Source: Tetrastigma voinierianum
Taxonomy: Eukaryota; Streptophyta; Magnoliopsida; Vitales; Vitaceae
DNA length: 64,000 bases
NCBI GenBank assembly: GCA_016808115.1
Contig: JAEQBH010004104.1
Span: 1 to 64,000, forward strand
Reading direction: 5' to 3'
Positions 33,913-46,015 of this stretch are shown here, in pieces. Under the pieces are notes generated by a model. It was not told the DNA's origin. It worked only from the letters and a program-made list of their open reading frames with translations, and made no database searches. Position 1 is the stretch's first letter. Each line of letters opens with the position of its first letter. Made by a program: the position numbers and the translations under genes.

Positions 33913-34209
33913 TTTCGTTTATTTAAGACCGTTCTGCCCAAAAAGTGCAAACAGCTTTTACTGTTAAGTACAGGAGTTATATTTCGCCGACCCAATGTTG
34001 ATATTTTTCTTATGTCTTTATTCACCAAACATACAAACACACAATTTACTCCTGACACATCCAATCACATCATATTTAATTCATCGAAATATTTACCCGA
34101 GGATGTATGATCTAACATAGATTTCATCAAGTCTTAGGTAAAATGGCCTTACCTAACTTTACTAATGCTAAAGCTATAACTCTGAGAAGTATCGACGCCA
34201 GTATACCAA

Positions 34210-35812
34210 TGTGGCCTTTTAAATCTAGAGTCCGTTGACCTGCAAATCAGCTTCTTGAAAAACATGTATGTCTCGTATCCTTGAGACATCACATCAGTAA
34301 AATAAGCATGAGCTTTATCATCAATACTCACAAAAATCTAACCAACTATATTCTGATAGTTCAAGTTAATTACATCACTCTTAATACAAACATATATTAA
34401 AATTTAGAATTATAATACATGTTTTACAAAATAATCAATCAAAGTCACATATCGACTTTCTTCTCAAAATAGACCTCTATTGAGCATCGTCTTCGAACAC
34501 TCACATGCACGAAAGGGAGATCTACATGTGAGGTGAAACGATGCGTGAGGATAATCTCACTATATAGTTCTTTCACTTTAAGTCTTCATTACAATGTGAG
34601 GCCAGAGCATTCCAATTCACATTCAGCCCACAATGTATTAATATACTAAGCATGCATATATTAACAAAACTTACACATGTTATTTATTTGTAGCAATAAC
34701 ACAAAATTAGCTCACATGGGTTAATCAACTATTTAATTTCCAATGGCTCACACACAATTATATTTCATATAATTCAAACATCATGTTAACACATAAAATT
34801 CCATGCGTTAACATATTATTTTCCACACAATTCAAGCCATTCATTTTAAGCAAAATTTGATTAAAAATAACACATGGGCGTTTTGGTCGAATAGAAACAA
34901 CGAGGTACATTTTTAACGATCAGCAGTCACGTGGGTTGTTGGTGAGACGACTCCCCTCCTCAACCTCGGTTCCACTTATTTGGAATCGAAATTCATGGCA
35001 ATTTCCGGCCTAACAACACTCAAAACCACAATTTACATAAAACAGCATATGGACCAGCCTTGATCAGTAAATGCATCCGGGTTGCTTGCAGCAGATCCAC
35101 AAATTTCTCATTTCGGTCCCGAGTTTTGGGGCCAGGCAACTGACATTTCTTTATTTTCCACTTTAAAGAAGCGATTATGAGGCTCTTAAGCCAGAAAAAT
35201 AGCCCAGGAGTAGGAGAAGGCCTCTTTCGGGAGTTGTCGACCTCCATGGCGAGTACCATTATTGTTTGTGGGAGCGACGCTGTTGCCTTGCGGGAGAGCC
35301 GTGGTTCGATCATGGGGTCTGAGATGGGTAGAGCTCACTCTACAAAATCGACGCACCTATATATACGGTTTGTCTTCTCCCCTCTGCTCTTATACATCTG
35401 TTGCATTTGGTGGTGGGACAGAGACTTGTCGTCTAAATCCATGTGTCTGATCCCCACAAGTGGCCATTGGGATTCTCTTATCCAATTACTTTGAGATTTT
35501 CCTCTAATGGCATGATGTCATGTGTCCACTCATGACCCACACTTGAGCTCATGTTTAACTAATTCTGCACATGACACGTGGCACTTTGTGAGCCACTCAA
35601 AATGTGCCAAGTGTCCCGCACTACCCTCGTTGCTTCGAGAAATCTGAAAATTCCAACTGTCTCGAAATTCGACGAAATTTGAAGTGGTAGCTAGATTTCG
35701 TGAGACGATTTCAACGGTGAAGTCCGTTTCGTCATCCGAGATCTATAAAAATTCCGAATTTTGATCAAAATTACCATTTTTTAGAAAATTATGATTTTCT
35801 CGGGGTTTCACA
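34210..35812 (-). repeat. Element A, 5' LTR (1603 bp)
   Basis: Begins (minus) TGTGAAACCCC at 35812 and ends CCACA at 34210, where the primer-binding-site-like TTGGTATACTGG follows. TTTAT lies directly outside. Confidence 0.85.
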
Positions 35813-35817
35813 TTTAT

Positions 35818-37850
35818 GAAATAAAATGAAATATAGGCCTTGTTTAGTTCACTTGGTAGTTGGTAACTGATTATAAATTAGTGCTTCATAAAATAGTTAT
35901 AACTGATTTAAAATAGCTATAAATGATATATAGATATAAAAACAATAAATATAAATAACATTGATATTTGATTATTGATTTTACAATGACTTTGAGTGAG
36001 TGGTAAAGATGAATAAGAAAAAAAAGTTAAGAAGCGCCGCCAAAATCCTACAAAAAACTATGCAAATACTCAAGTCAGATTTTCGAATTTTCTTGTAGAA
36101 AAATAATGTAAAACTACATTCTATATAAGTCAAAATAATCTTTATTTTTTATCTTTAACCCTCCACTTTGTTCACTTTTTGTTAGATTTTGGTTCTCTTG
36201 TATTTTCATCTTACTAAATCTGTTATAAAAACAAAAGTACAATAAAAACTCTAATCATTTATCCAACAAATTGTTTTTTTTAAATATTCATAGATTTATT
36301 ATTATTATTTTTATTATAATATTACTGAGATTAATAATCAGGCACAGTTTATTTTTCATCTTCTTTAATTATTTATTTATATTTATATGTCAATATATTT
36401 ATAATCATGTCATACAAATTTAAACAAATTTTTATTTAAAATATTTACCTATTTATAAATAATTACGGATAAAATTTCAAAGATAAATTAAACGTTAAAA
36501 TTATTGAATAAAAATATTATCTCAAAATTATAAAATAATTAGGTAACATAAGTAGTTTTATAAAAATAAAAATAAAATTTGTTTAGACTTAAATTTTTTT
36601 AAATATATTTATATATATATTTTTAAAAAAACATAATCTATGTCTATTACTTTAATTTTTTTTTGAATACTTAATTATTTTGCATGTTTAGATAATCCTT
36701 TTCGACATAAATAAATAAAAAAAGTCTAAAAACATATTTTTTATTAGTAAAGATATAAAATATAAAATAAATTTTCTATTATTAAACAAGATTTTTATAG
36801 TTTTATTGTTAAGAATAAAAACATTATTCAAAACAATTACCAAACATGTAATATTAATTATTAAAAAATTATGAAATTAAATTTGTATGATAGATATTTT
36901 TCCATATAACCAATTTCTTAAAATATATAACCAATTTTATTTAAAAAAAATATATAATCAATTTCTTAAAAGATTAGGTAAATATCTCTTAGGAGTGTTT
37001 CAGAAAATCCTTAAAAACATTAAAGTGTTTTTACCAAACACCCTATAAATGTTAATTAAGGGTGAATCAACTATCAATTGCTCCTGATAGGTCCCTTAAC
37101 CAGCTCAACCAACCAGGATCATAATTAAACTTAGTTAAATATTTATACTTTTTTCATTTTTTTTTTGAGAAATTAGTTTAAAAGAGATAAAACAAAAAGT
37201 TATTTATAAAACTAACATTTTATAAAAATAATATTAAAAATGTCATAATCTAAAGATAAATCCCCGTAGTCATTTTTTCTCATCCCTCTTATTATAATTT
37301 ATATATTAGTGGTATTTGCTTAAGATATCTGAATGGTGATGGATGTTGACTGAAATGATAAATGATAAAAAAATAAATATTATGTAATTTAAAGTAAATA
37401 GTCGTCAAAAAAAAAAAAAAAACTGATGTCCTTTTTTTAAAAAAGAAATTGCAACAACGAAACATAGTCTTAATTTTTAAACCCAAAATCCAAAATCCTA
37501 TGAAAATTTTTTCAACCCAGTTCCTTAATTCCAACCTCATCTAGCACTCATCTCAAATACCTTTAATTAATTTACATGGACAATGTCAGGCCCAATCTGT
37601 GCACAACTTTCATACTAATTTACACCAACCAAACAAAAAACAATGCAATCCAGACTCCACATCAGCACTCCTTTTACAGTACAAATATTAACCCATCCAA
37701 CTCCAATCATCGAATCATCTAGCTAACTACCCCCATCAAGTCTCCAACCCGGAAAACATCTCCAGATAGACTTGACTCTATTCCTTATTATCTCACACAC
37801 ACACACACACACACTTATATATATATAAAACGAGAGATTTAAAGAGCTAA
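35818..37850. other. AT-rich intergenic DNA downstream of the DLK2-like gene
   Basis: More than 75% A+T by eye, no supported gene. Positions 35833-36070 and 36960-37120 contain TTGTTTAGTTCACTTGG- and TTTTTACCAAACACCC-type ends, which hint at a MITE, but I could not pair exact termini. Confidence 0.6.
37793..37814. repeat. (CA)n microsatellite
   Basis: Eleven CA units just downstream of the DLK2-like stop codon, in the likely 3' UTR. Confidence 0.95.
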
Positions 37851-38319
37851 TTACTCAGACTTCTCCTGATCATCATCGTCATCAGGAGTACTCAAAACCA
37901 AGACACTGTCTATCACATTGAGGAGCTGGTTGTGCGCGGTGAGCTGCGGATAATGGCCGTTCATGTCTATAATCTCTATCGTTGTTTTTCCCTTGATCTT
38001 TTTCTGCATATACTCTGCAACCGACATTGGGGCGACGATGTCGTTACTGGGCTGGACGATGGTGCATGGCGTGGTGACCTTGTCGAGAATGTCACGATGA
38101 TCGCAGCAGAACACTGTTTTGGCCAAGGGGAGAGCGGTTTCTGGTCTCATTCTTCTCATACACTTCCCTACTTTCTCGACCGAGAGAGGGTCATTGGGAT
38201 CCACTACGAGAGGGGCGAAGTTTGAAACCCATTCGTCGAAGTTAGACTCTATGTTTGCGAAGATCTGATCGATCTCTGAGCTTTCAAACCCCCCTCCATA
38301 GTTGTTCGCATTCAAGTAC
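37851..38319 (-). CDS. DLK2: DLK2-like exon 2
   Basis: 469 bp, completes codon 127 and encodes residues 128-282 with a TAA stop. Contains catalytic D220 and H249 and the acidic C-terminal tail. Acceptor CATATAG|GTACTTG. Confidence 0.93.
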
Positions 38320-40838
38320 CTATATGCAAAATATTGGAAAGAGCATTAATGTACATGAGAAATGTACTGTAAATGACCGCTACCCTATGGCTCTTATACC
38401 TGCATACAATTAATGCTTCAACACAAAGAGTTGTCTATCATTTAAGAGCCTAACTGTATCTTACCAACCAGCTGCTTTACACATTGAATTATGAAAATCT
38501 AACCAAGAATAGACTTTTAAAGACATAGCAGATATAGCTGATAGACACTACACAAAATTTTCATTTATTCAACTAGTCGTCATATCGAAAAAGCCTCGTG
38601 ATAGATGAAGTATTTTTTTGACTTTTTAGTTAAAGTTAAATTGCTTTCAGCTTTGTTTTTTTTTTAATTTTTTATAACTTATTGTTAAAATTTCTAAAAA
38701 AGTTCTCAATATAAAAAATAAAAATATATGATTTTTTTAATTTTTAAAAAAATCATTTTTTATTAAAACAAGAAAATTTTCTATTATTACCTAATAAAAG
38801 AAGCATTTACTCAAGAACACTCATTATTGCATTTAATAACGAGAGATTCTTATTGCAGATCTAATCCCATTTCACCTCGACCTTTTATTTTTTTCAATTC
38901 TCAAACTGCTCCATTTAAAAATTAAATACGAGTATGATTTGCATTTGAGCTGGTTGATAATAATAGTAAAATTCAAAACCCGTCCAATTTACATTTTATT
39001 TTTATTTTTTATATGTTTTTTATTATATTAAAATTTAATATATTTCATAAAAAATAAAAATATTATAAATTTTTTATTAAAAAACATTATAATTATTATT
39101 ATTATTATTTATATTAAAGTATAATTAAAATAAAATAATAATAAATATTTTAAAAATATAATCGAGGCGGGGTGGGACGAGAATAGCAATACTCAAACTC
39201 GTCCTGAACTCGTTTCGGATTTGAAAAAATAAACTCGAACCCCAAACTCGTCCCATTAAGAACGGGACAAGAATCTGAAATAACCCATCTCGTTGTCATT
39301 CATTCTCATTATACAATGCTAATAAATAAACAACTTAATACTTAATACTATTAAATGCTATTCAACATTAAACTAAATTTTTTTTTTATTCAACATTAAG
39401 TGAAAAAAAAAACGTCACGAAGCCTTAAAGGCATTATCAATTGGGTAAAAGACATCGCAGATATTAGCTGATAAGCACAATTTTTATCTTATATTCAACT
39501 AGGTTTATATCTAAAAAGTCTTATAATCAATGATTTTAAAAAAAAAAACATTATCAATCAGGTAAAAAGAAATAATAGTTATTAGCTGAAAGTCACTGCA
39601 CAATTTTCATATATTCAATTAGCTTATCTTTATTTCTAAACAGTCAGGATTCAATATAAATATTATGCTCTTATCATCATCCTCCCTCAGAACCTGTATG
39701 TGAATAGACAAATAAATCAAATAGATTCCTTTTAAGAACTTTCAATGCACAAAAGGTGAATAAATATTTAAATTACAAAAATATAGCTCAAACTCAAGAC
39801 CTCGCCAAAACAAGATACAATGCCATGTTAAACAACCACTTTAGGAAAACTCATATTTATAAAATTTGGTATAATATGAATATCATTACACTTAATATAT
39901 CTACACAAGACATGATTAATCAGATAGTGCTATACCGGTCAATTCTTAATTTGTACCTTAATCTAATTTTATATTTTATTTTATTCCTTTGTATATTAAA
40001 AGTTATTTAAGAAAACTATTTTGAAATCGTTATCAAAGAGGCAGGTTTAGGAATCTTTCTGGCATCTTGTGAAGAGGGTTAGAGCTCATTTGATTAGTGC
40101 AGATAACCCACCAGGCTTTGATGTTATGGGGCCATTAAAAATTCTCCCTACATAGCCAGCCACAAGAATACAAGACAAAAAGCTGTGTACCACGCCTGTC
40201 CACAAGTCTGTAAACCCCACAACTTATCTAACAGTAACAACATCCAATCACAAGCATGCTTCACATATATGTCTTATTATTTGCCCATCTAAGCCTCCTG
40301 ATGCATAGCTTCCATTCCATGCCACAAATTTTAATTTATATTAAGCTCAATCAGCTGGAAGTAGCTATGAATGGGGAAAAAAAAGAACCCTGAAAGCTAT
40401 ATCTTTGGCAAGAAAAAAGGAGAAAAACTGCAATTCATTTTTTCTTTTGCCAGTATACCTGGGAGAAGCTGCAATGAGTATGAGTCTCTTGAAGAGGTCA
40501 GGTCTTTTAACGGAAGCAATGCATCCAATCATGCCAGACATGGAGTGCCCCATGAAAACCGATCCCCGCAATTTGAACTCGTCGAGGAGAGCGATCAAGT
40601 CATCAGCGAAAGAATCATACGACGAATACTTGTCTGAATCATAGAGGTTCATATTTGCGGCGCCGGAAAAGCTCCAGTCAAAGACTAGAACCCGGTGGGT
40701 TAGAGCTAAGGAAGGTGTGATCTTATCCCACAGAGATTGATCTCCTCCAAACCCATGAGCTAGAACTATGGCTTCTTTACCAGAACCAAGAATTCTTGCA
40801 TTCATGGCTGCTGAAAGGCCTTTTTCTATCACCAACAT
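37851..40838 (-). CDS. DLK2: Alpha/beta hydrolase, DLK2 (D14-LIKE 2) type, two exons
   Basis: Joined exons 40838-40459 and 38319-37851 encode 282 residues (849 bp with stop). The KAI2/D14/DLK2 family are alpha/beta hydrolases. KAI2 and D14 perceive karrikin-like signals and strigolactones; the role of DLK2 is less clear. The nucleophile lies in GHSMSG (S99), with D220 in SNDIVAP and H249 in NGHYPQL. An oxyanion HGFGGDQS loop is at 28-35, and helical-lid residues span about 135-195. The N-terminal GLSAAMNARILGSG and the SFSGAA segment at 56-61 match DLK2 rather than D14 or KAI2. The single intron splits R127 (SPRY), the usual family position. ATG 40838 is preferred because an upstream in-frame extension starts at a TTG. 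An Asp-rich tail (272-282) extends past the usual C-terminus. The frame is intact, in contrast to the neighbouring hydrolase. Confidence 0.93.
38320..40458 (-). other. DLK2-like intron (2139 bp)
   Basis: GT at 40458-40457 and AG at 38321-38320. Three dispersed copies of a GATATTAGCTGA..CACT...ATTCAACTAG module occur near 38528, 39455 and 39575. A segment at 38870-39310 with CGGGGTGGGACGAGAATAGC looks like a non-autonomous DNA element, but its ends are not defined. Confidence 0.85.
40459..40838 (-). CDS. DLK2: DLK2-like exon 1
   Basis: 380 bp, residues 1-126 and two bases of codon 127. Contains the HGFGG loop and nucleophile S99. Donor CCCAG|GTATAC. Confidence 0.93.
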
Positions 40839-40930
40839 CTTGGTAGAAGAAGAAGAAAGGATAAAGAGAGTGGTAGAGGTCTGATAGAGCAATTGCTAAG
40901 CTATGTTAATTTGGTTTTGTTACATGCCCT

Positions 40931-40940
40931 CTTTATATAA
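40931..40940 (-). promoter_or_regulatory. TATA box of the DLK2-like gene
   Basis: Minus-strand TTATATAAAG about 95 bp upstream of the start codon, a normal distance for a plant TATA box with a short leader. Confidence 0.7.
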
Positions 40941-40941
40941 G

Positions 40942-42866
40942 AATCCAAAGAGGCTTAAACTAGTGAGTTGCAAGTGGGTTTTCTGTAATATGACTGTTTA
41001 TGAATGGTACAAATGATAATCTCATTGGGGGACCTCTCTGTGATTTCTGAAAATGGCCCACCAGATTATGACGTCAGCCTGCATCAGATTTTTGAGCTAC
41101 CCCACTTCAGCAATTAAAAGGGTAGTGTTATAAAAAAACTTGTTTGTATAAGAAATGAGTTTTACATCATTGGTGATTTTATCTCCTAATATATAGATTA
41201 AAATTTTATCTAAGGAAACATAAATATTTAAAAATAAAATCACTATCTAAATATATAAAACTTATTTTCATATGAGAAAATTTTTTTATAACTGAACCCC
41301 AATTAAAATGATGAATTTAATACAAAATAATGTTAGGAAATATGGTAATAGTCCAATTTGGGCTAATGTCACTCATATATTGTTTTTAACTTTTCCTAAA
41401 AGATCTCATACAAATTATATGCTCTTCATGTTAGGAAACTTAAGGACTTATTCTTTTAAATTGATATGATATTATCCATTTTAATAAAAAAATCATCATG
41501 ATTTTATTTTTAAGCTTTTCACAAAAGTCCTCATATTAATTAGCCGTTATTCATATTTATCAATTCATAATTCTTATTTCTTATTTCTAATGGAGAGTTT
41601 AGCCACAGACAAATAAACCTGAAATTACTCCTTAGGGACTCCTTAGATCTCCCCCTTCTAGATTCAATCATATAGAAATGATCCCATTAGAGTAAACAAA
41701 GACTTTTAGCAACAGGACATGAAAATAACAAAAATGCCTTTTTTATGAGTCCAAGAAGGAAGGCACTACAATTACCACAACAATCTAAAGCTGCGACATG
41801 AAAAAAATTAAAAAATCTAGACCATATCTTTATGGGGCAACAGTGTGTGCAGTGGTCTAGATCTGCCATCACTATTTCTTTTTTTTATGGGCTCAATCAT
41901 CCAAACACTTTTTAGGGTTTCATTTACTACATCTTGAAAGAGTTGTCCGTTCACCTGATACAACTTTGGAATGCGTTAACAAGAGGAAATCCCGGCACGA
42001 AACCAGGAGGGGATCCTGCAATTTAGTAGCTGGAGCTGTAGATGGAGGACCGGTCTGTTTGGCGGTTGGGAAAATTTAATGGCATTGACTTTTTGAGTTG
42101 GGCTGGTGAGAGTCTGAGACTTATACACTCCCCACAAGGAGAATGTGCCTGATTCAGTTTGCACTTTGCCGTGTTCCAATGGCGTTCCATTCAGTCTATT
42201 CGTGGTGTCGTAATTGGTTGAAGCATTTTATCGAACAGTTTCAACGCAAGAGGATGGGGGTTCTAATGGGACAAAATTCATCTTTTATCATGTAGGCCAT
42301 AGGGTGCCATTTTCAAAGCTGATGAGATTGAATGTTCAAATTGTTTGAATGGTGGAATAATTCTAAACAATGAAAATTCTTTCGTATAAAATTATATAAA
42401 GAAAAGAAGCAATCCTACTCATCTGAGTCATCTCCCACCATCCTCAATTAAAAAAAAATTATTATCTATAATATTTATATTGATTTTAAAAACTTATCTC
42501 TTTTTTTTTTTTTTTTGAAAAAAACCCCAAAAAGGCGTAGCCACAAGCGAGAATGAGAGGATAAGGCGTGGGCCAATAAGACCCATTTCTGGTTTTGAAT
42601 AGTTTATTTATTTTATGAGGTGATGTAGAGAGTAATAGAGATAAGTCCAAGGCAAAACTTTTCTCCTTTAAAGAAGGTCGGCCCCACTACCTTTCCTCTT
42701 TCAATACGACCAAAATAGGCATGCATTGCGTGATATGTTTGTTCACCTTTATGGGAGTCTTTTAAATAATTATGGACCTTTTCTTGAATTTTTATAATTA
42801 TTTAACTTTTTTTTCTTACATATTATGTTATTATAAGAATTTGAGCTATAACCTTTGAACCGACAA
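40942..42866. other. Intergenic DNA upstream of the DLK2-like gene
   Basis: AT-rich, no supported gene. The minus frame 41976-42179 (67 codons) has ordinary composition but no recognisable domain or splice context. Confidence 0.6.
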
Positions 42867-43070
42867 TTAAATAAAAAAAAACATACTAATTATTTTCATC
42901 CGTATATTTATCAATGTTATTGAACTAAATTTATTTTAATCACTTTTAATTAAAATGAAAGTAACATGTTAAATAAAAAAAAACATACTAATTATTTTCA
43001 TCCGTATATTTATCAATGTTATTGAACTAAATTTATTTTAATCACTTTTAATTAAAATGAAAGTAACATG
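42867..43070. repeat. Perfect tandem duplication of 102 bp
   Basis: 42867-42968 and 42969-43070 are identical over their whole length, including a 9-A run. A partial, diverged third copy (TTTATTTTAATTACTTTTAA) follows at about 43076. Confidence 0.95.
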
Positions 43071-44860
43071 TAGGAGTTTATTTTAATTACTTTTAATTAA
43101 AATAGAAGTAAAAGGTAGGAAAAAAATTGATAGCGAAATTATATGCTCGCTCATAATATGATTATAGTGAGTAAGGAGAAGGTACGGGTGCTTAGCCGGC
43201 AAAGCTTATAGGAAAACGACTTTAACACTATTCAATTGAGATGAATACATTAAATATGTAACATATATTTAAGGGGTTTATGTGACCTTATTTTTATTTA
43301 TTATTAATTTTAAGCTATTATTATTATTATTTAGTAATTAAATTTTTTCTTGTATGATGATATAATCATTGGATAATAGTTTTAAAGATATGAACCAACA
43401 AAATATTTGTAATCTATATCTGTTCGTGTAGAATCCAAAAAGAGGTGTAAAAATACTTTTTTTTATATAAAAATGTTATATAACGATTTAGTTACAGTGT
43501 GGGAATAAGATAAAGGATTTAGTAATCATGTGTGTTGAATTTATATTTATACTTTGAAGGATATTTTGACTAGGCATTTTCAATATTATTTTTGTAAAAA
43601 GGTTAGTTTTATAAATAATTTTGAATTTTTACTTTTCTATGGTCTTTGTCCTTGAAAAACCATGTGTTAAATTGGATCGTGACAGTATTTGAAATAAATT
43701 TGTGAAAAGGCAAAGGCCCATGGTGACGTCCCAATCATGACCCACAAGGCATTAACTCAAAGCAGTTGGGCAGTTGGACTAAAACTTTTTAGTTTTAATG
43801 CTCCTGCTCAACTTTTTAGCTGTCCATATCTCTGAGCTGTTTTTTTTTTGGGGGGTAATTGATATTTCCTTTAAAAAAAAAAAAAATCATTGTTCTACCA
43901 AAATAAAAAATCGAGTTGGTAGCGATTTTATAAAGTATTTGTAATAACTTTAACATCTAAAATTCATTGAAGGGTTAATAAATAATTTTAGAAAATACTT
44001 TTAGTCTAAGAAATGTTTTATTAAATAATTAATTTTAGAAAATAGTTCTAAAAATCTAAAAAACCACTTATGATATTAATTTTATAAAATAGTTACTACA
44101 TGATTATATAATAAAGGATTTTCTTGTATCAATTTGATATTTATTGAGAATCAAGGTTAATCACTTTTTCTTCTTGGTTTTATATATTCAAGTCCATCTA
44201 ATTATTTTCGTGCCTAACCTTATTTTCATTTATTTATATGGGGTTTTTTCTATTTATATCTTAATTCTATTTATTTTTATCTTTATCTTTATTTAATAAT
44301 ATATATTTCACCATGTACTATTTTGTATAGATATCTAGACCTAGCGTTTTCTACTATGATTGCTATGATGAATATGTAATTGATTATATATATATATAAA
44401 AGAAGATGAAACCTAACCCAATATCTTAATCTAATAAATAATGACACAATGAAATTGAAAATTTGGAAGACAACAAAGGAGAAATAGACAACTAGAGAAA
44501 TGCCCAACAATGCGTTTGAAGACAATTTTCCTTTGCTTTAGGTTGGGAAGAAAAGTAGACTGCAATTATTCGTAGCACGCCATTGATCAAGACAAGAAAT
44601 TTATGCACCTATGCTTACCACATGACTAGAGGGACACCTAAAAAGTGGTTCCTTGGATATTGTTTTTTCCAATGTTTCTTTCTAGCCACTTGCCTTTTTT
44701 CTTTCTAATATTTGTCACTTGTGATGGCCTAGATTCATGGCAATCTTGACCGGTTGATACAAAAATATTGCTTAGCGACCATACTATATTTTATTTATTG
44801 GTATTTCAGAATTTTTTTTACACGTTGTTAGAAATGATGGATCTAACTTTTCACCTAATA
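43071..44860. other. AT-rich intergenic DNA
   Basis: No gene or complete mobile element recognised. Confidence 0.6.
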
Positions 44861-44879
44861 TGATATATTTTAAGACTAT

Positions 44880-45260
44880 ATAGTGGATTGTACACGCATT
44901 TCACCAACTTACTTCATAAAAGGTCTAAATACCATTGACCAATTCAAAATCCTCGTATATGGATCTTCACCCTTTATTTCTCGAGATAGAGGACTCATGT
45001 GACATATATTTGTCCGCATTTTTACTTCTCTCAAGCCTATTTTTCATGAAAGGTTTAAATGCTAATGAGTTCAATTTCTTAATTTATAGACTTTCACTTT
45101 TCTTTCTTTGAAAGATGCAGTATTCATGTGATTCAATTTTACTTATCCCTTGAACTTATTCCTAATAAAAGATCTAAATACTGTCAAGTTTAAGTCCTTC
45201 ATATATAAACTCCCACCTTTCATTTCTCGAGAGATGGATGAATCATGTGTTACAATTGTA
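44880..45260. repeat. Three diverged tandem copies of a ~120-bp unit
   Basis: Landmarks YTTCATNAAAGGTYTAAAT, AAGTYCTTNATATATRNACT, CACCTTTCATTTCTCGAGA and ACTCATGTGA recur with a spacing of about 120 bp (near 44913, 45045 and 45163). Such arrays occur inside some plant LTRs, so this may be a solo-LTR relic. Confidence 0.7.
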
Positions 45261-45639
45261 TTTGTCTTGTATATTAGTATTTAATGGCTGTAGCGATAAA
45301 GATGAACCCATGACAATACGCCATGTGATGTGTGTCTCTTTTGCAAACACATGTCCAACAACATTTTAATGAAAGATTATACCGCATATGCATTTGGGTC
45401 AGGGAGAATACAAGGGAGTGCATAGTTGCTCTCAACAAAAAAACTCATCCTTATTAAGATTTTGGGGTCTCCCCTAGTCCCAAATGATTCCGCCATGTGG
45501 CTATATTTACATTCAAAAGATTTTGAAATGAGCACTCAATATTGAAATAGAGTTAAACTTGCCCTGCCCAAAAACTTAGTGGTTGTTGGGTTATAGTTTT
45601 TGAAAATTATTCTTGAAAACGATTTAAAAAAATAATAAT

Positions 45640-46015
45640 AATAGGCATCTTTGGTTATTGTTATTGAACCACAAATTTTAAAACACATAAAACATTATTT
45701 TGGTGTTTTTTAAAAATTATTCTTATTAATTGAATTCGGTGTTTTTTGTGGTTTTGTATTTTTCTAAACAAAAAACGAGAACTAAATTATGTGTTCTTTG
45801 CTTTTTCCTTATTCTTGTTGTTTTTTCAAAACAAAAAATAATTTTCATTATTGTAACCAAACATGCCCAATATCATTTCAACGTTTTCATTACACTTTGT
45901 TATTTTAATTTAACATTTACTGTATTCTTCATGTTTTATGTGTTTTCCATATTTTCCTTACTTTTCCATAATAGAAAACCGTTTTCAATAAGCTGTAACC
46001 AAACAAGCTCTTCGA
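45640..46015. mobile_element. MITE-like element
   Basis: The left edge has GGCATCTTTGGTTATTG (about 45642). The right edge has GTAACCAAACAAGCTC (45997-46012), and an internal GTAACCAAACATGCCC (about 45855) repeats the same motif. These are imperfect inverted repeats with an AT-rich, non-coding interior. The left end matches imperfectly. Confidence 0.45.

Larger units (their letters stand above)
30253..34209 (-). other. Element A interior, degenerate
   Basis: Positions 30290-31000 look like the very 3' end of a Gypsy pol gene followed by degenerate integrase C-terminal sequence, by likeness to 55755-56100 in element B. A TTTGGTGTCAGAGCC string (minus strand of about 31123-31137) resembles a second primer-binding site. 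Positions 31271-31390 are a tandem repeat, and 32900-33470 a GCGACC-rich array. A T-run at 33540-33557 and a (TA)n array at 33809-33909 precede the 5' LTR. No frame exceeds 131 codons and none can be assigned. Confidence 0.55.
28664..35812 (-). mobile_element. Ty3/Gypsy-type LTR element A, short and probably non-autonomous
   Basis: A 7149-bp element bounded by TTTAT duplications (28659-28663 and 35813-35817). The minus-strand 5' LTR (35812-34210) starts TGTGAAACCCCGAGAAAATC. The 3' LTR is 30252-28664. The polypurine tract AAGGTGGAGAAGG (minus) adjoins the 3' LTR, and a primer-binding-site-like TTGGTATACTGG adjoins the 5' LTR. The LTRs share long blocks (for example 28820-28930 with 34350-34460), with many small differences. 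The interior is only about 3.96 kb, and no RT motif is readable. Its edge next to the 3' LTR (30290-30440) matches the corresponding edge of element B, so both derive from one lineage. Confidence 0.88.

Noticed and set aside
33757..34110. 117-codon plus-strand ORF
   Set aside because: About half of it is a Tyr-Ile run caused by the (TA)n array; the rest has no family features.
37932..38225. 97-codon plus-strand ORF
   Set aside because: Shadow of DLK2-like exon 2 on the opposite strand.
40365..40458. Extension of the DLK2-like exon 1 frame beyond 40459
   Set aside because: The frame runs on into the intron. The GT donor at 40458 and the matching acceptor at 38320 give the conserved SPRY-LN junction.
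37851..40838. Assignment as D14 or KAI2
   Set aside because: The N-terminal GLSAAMN segment, the SFSGAA region and the GHSMSG context fit DLK2 better.
41976..42179. 67-codon minus-strand ORF
   Set aside because: No recognisable domain or splice partner, and the length is expected by chance.
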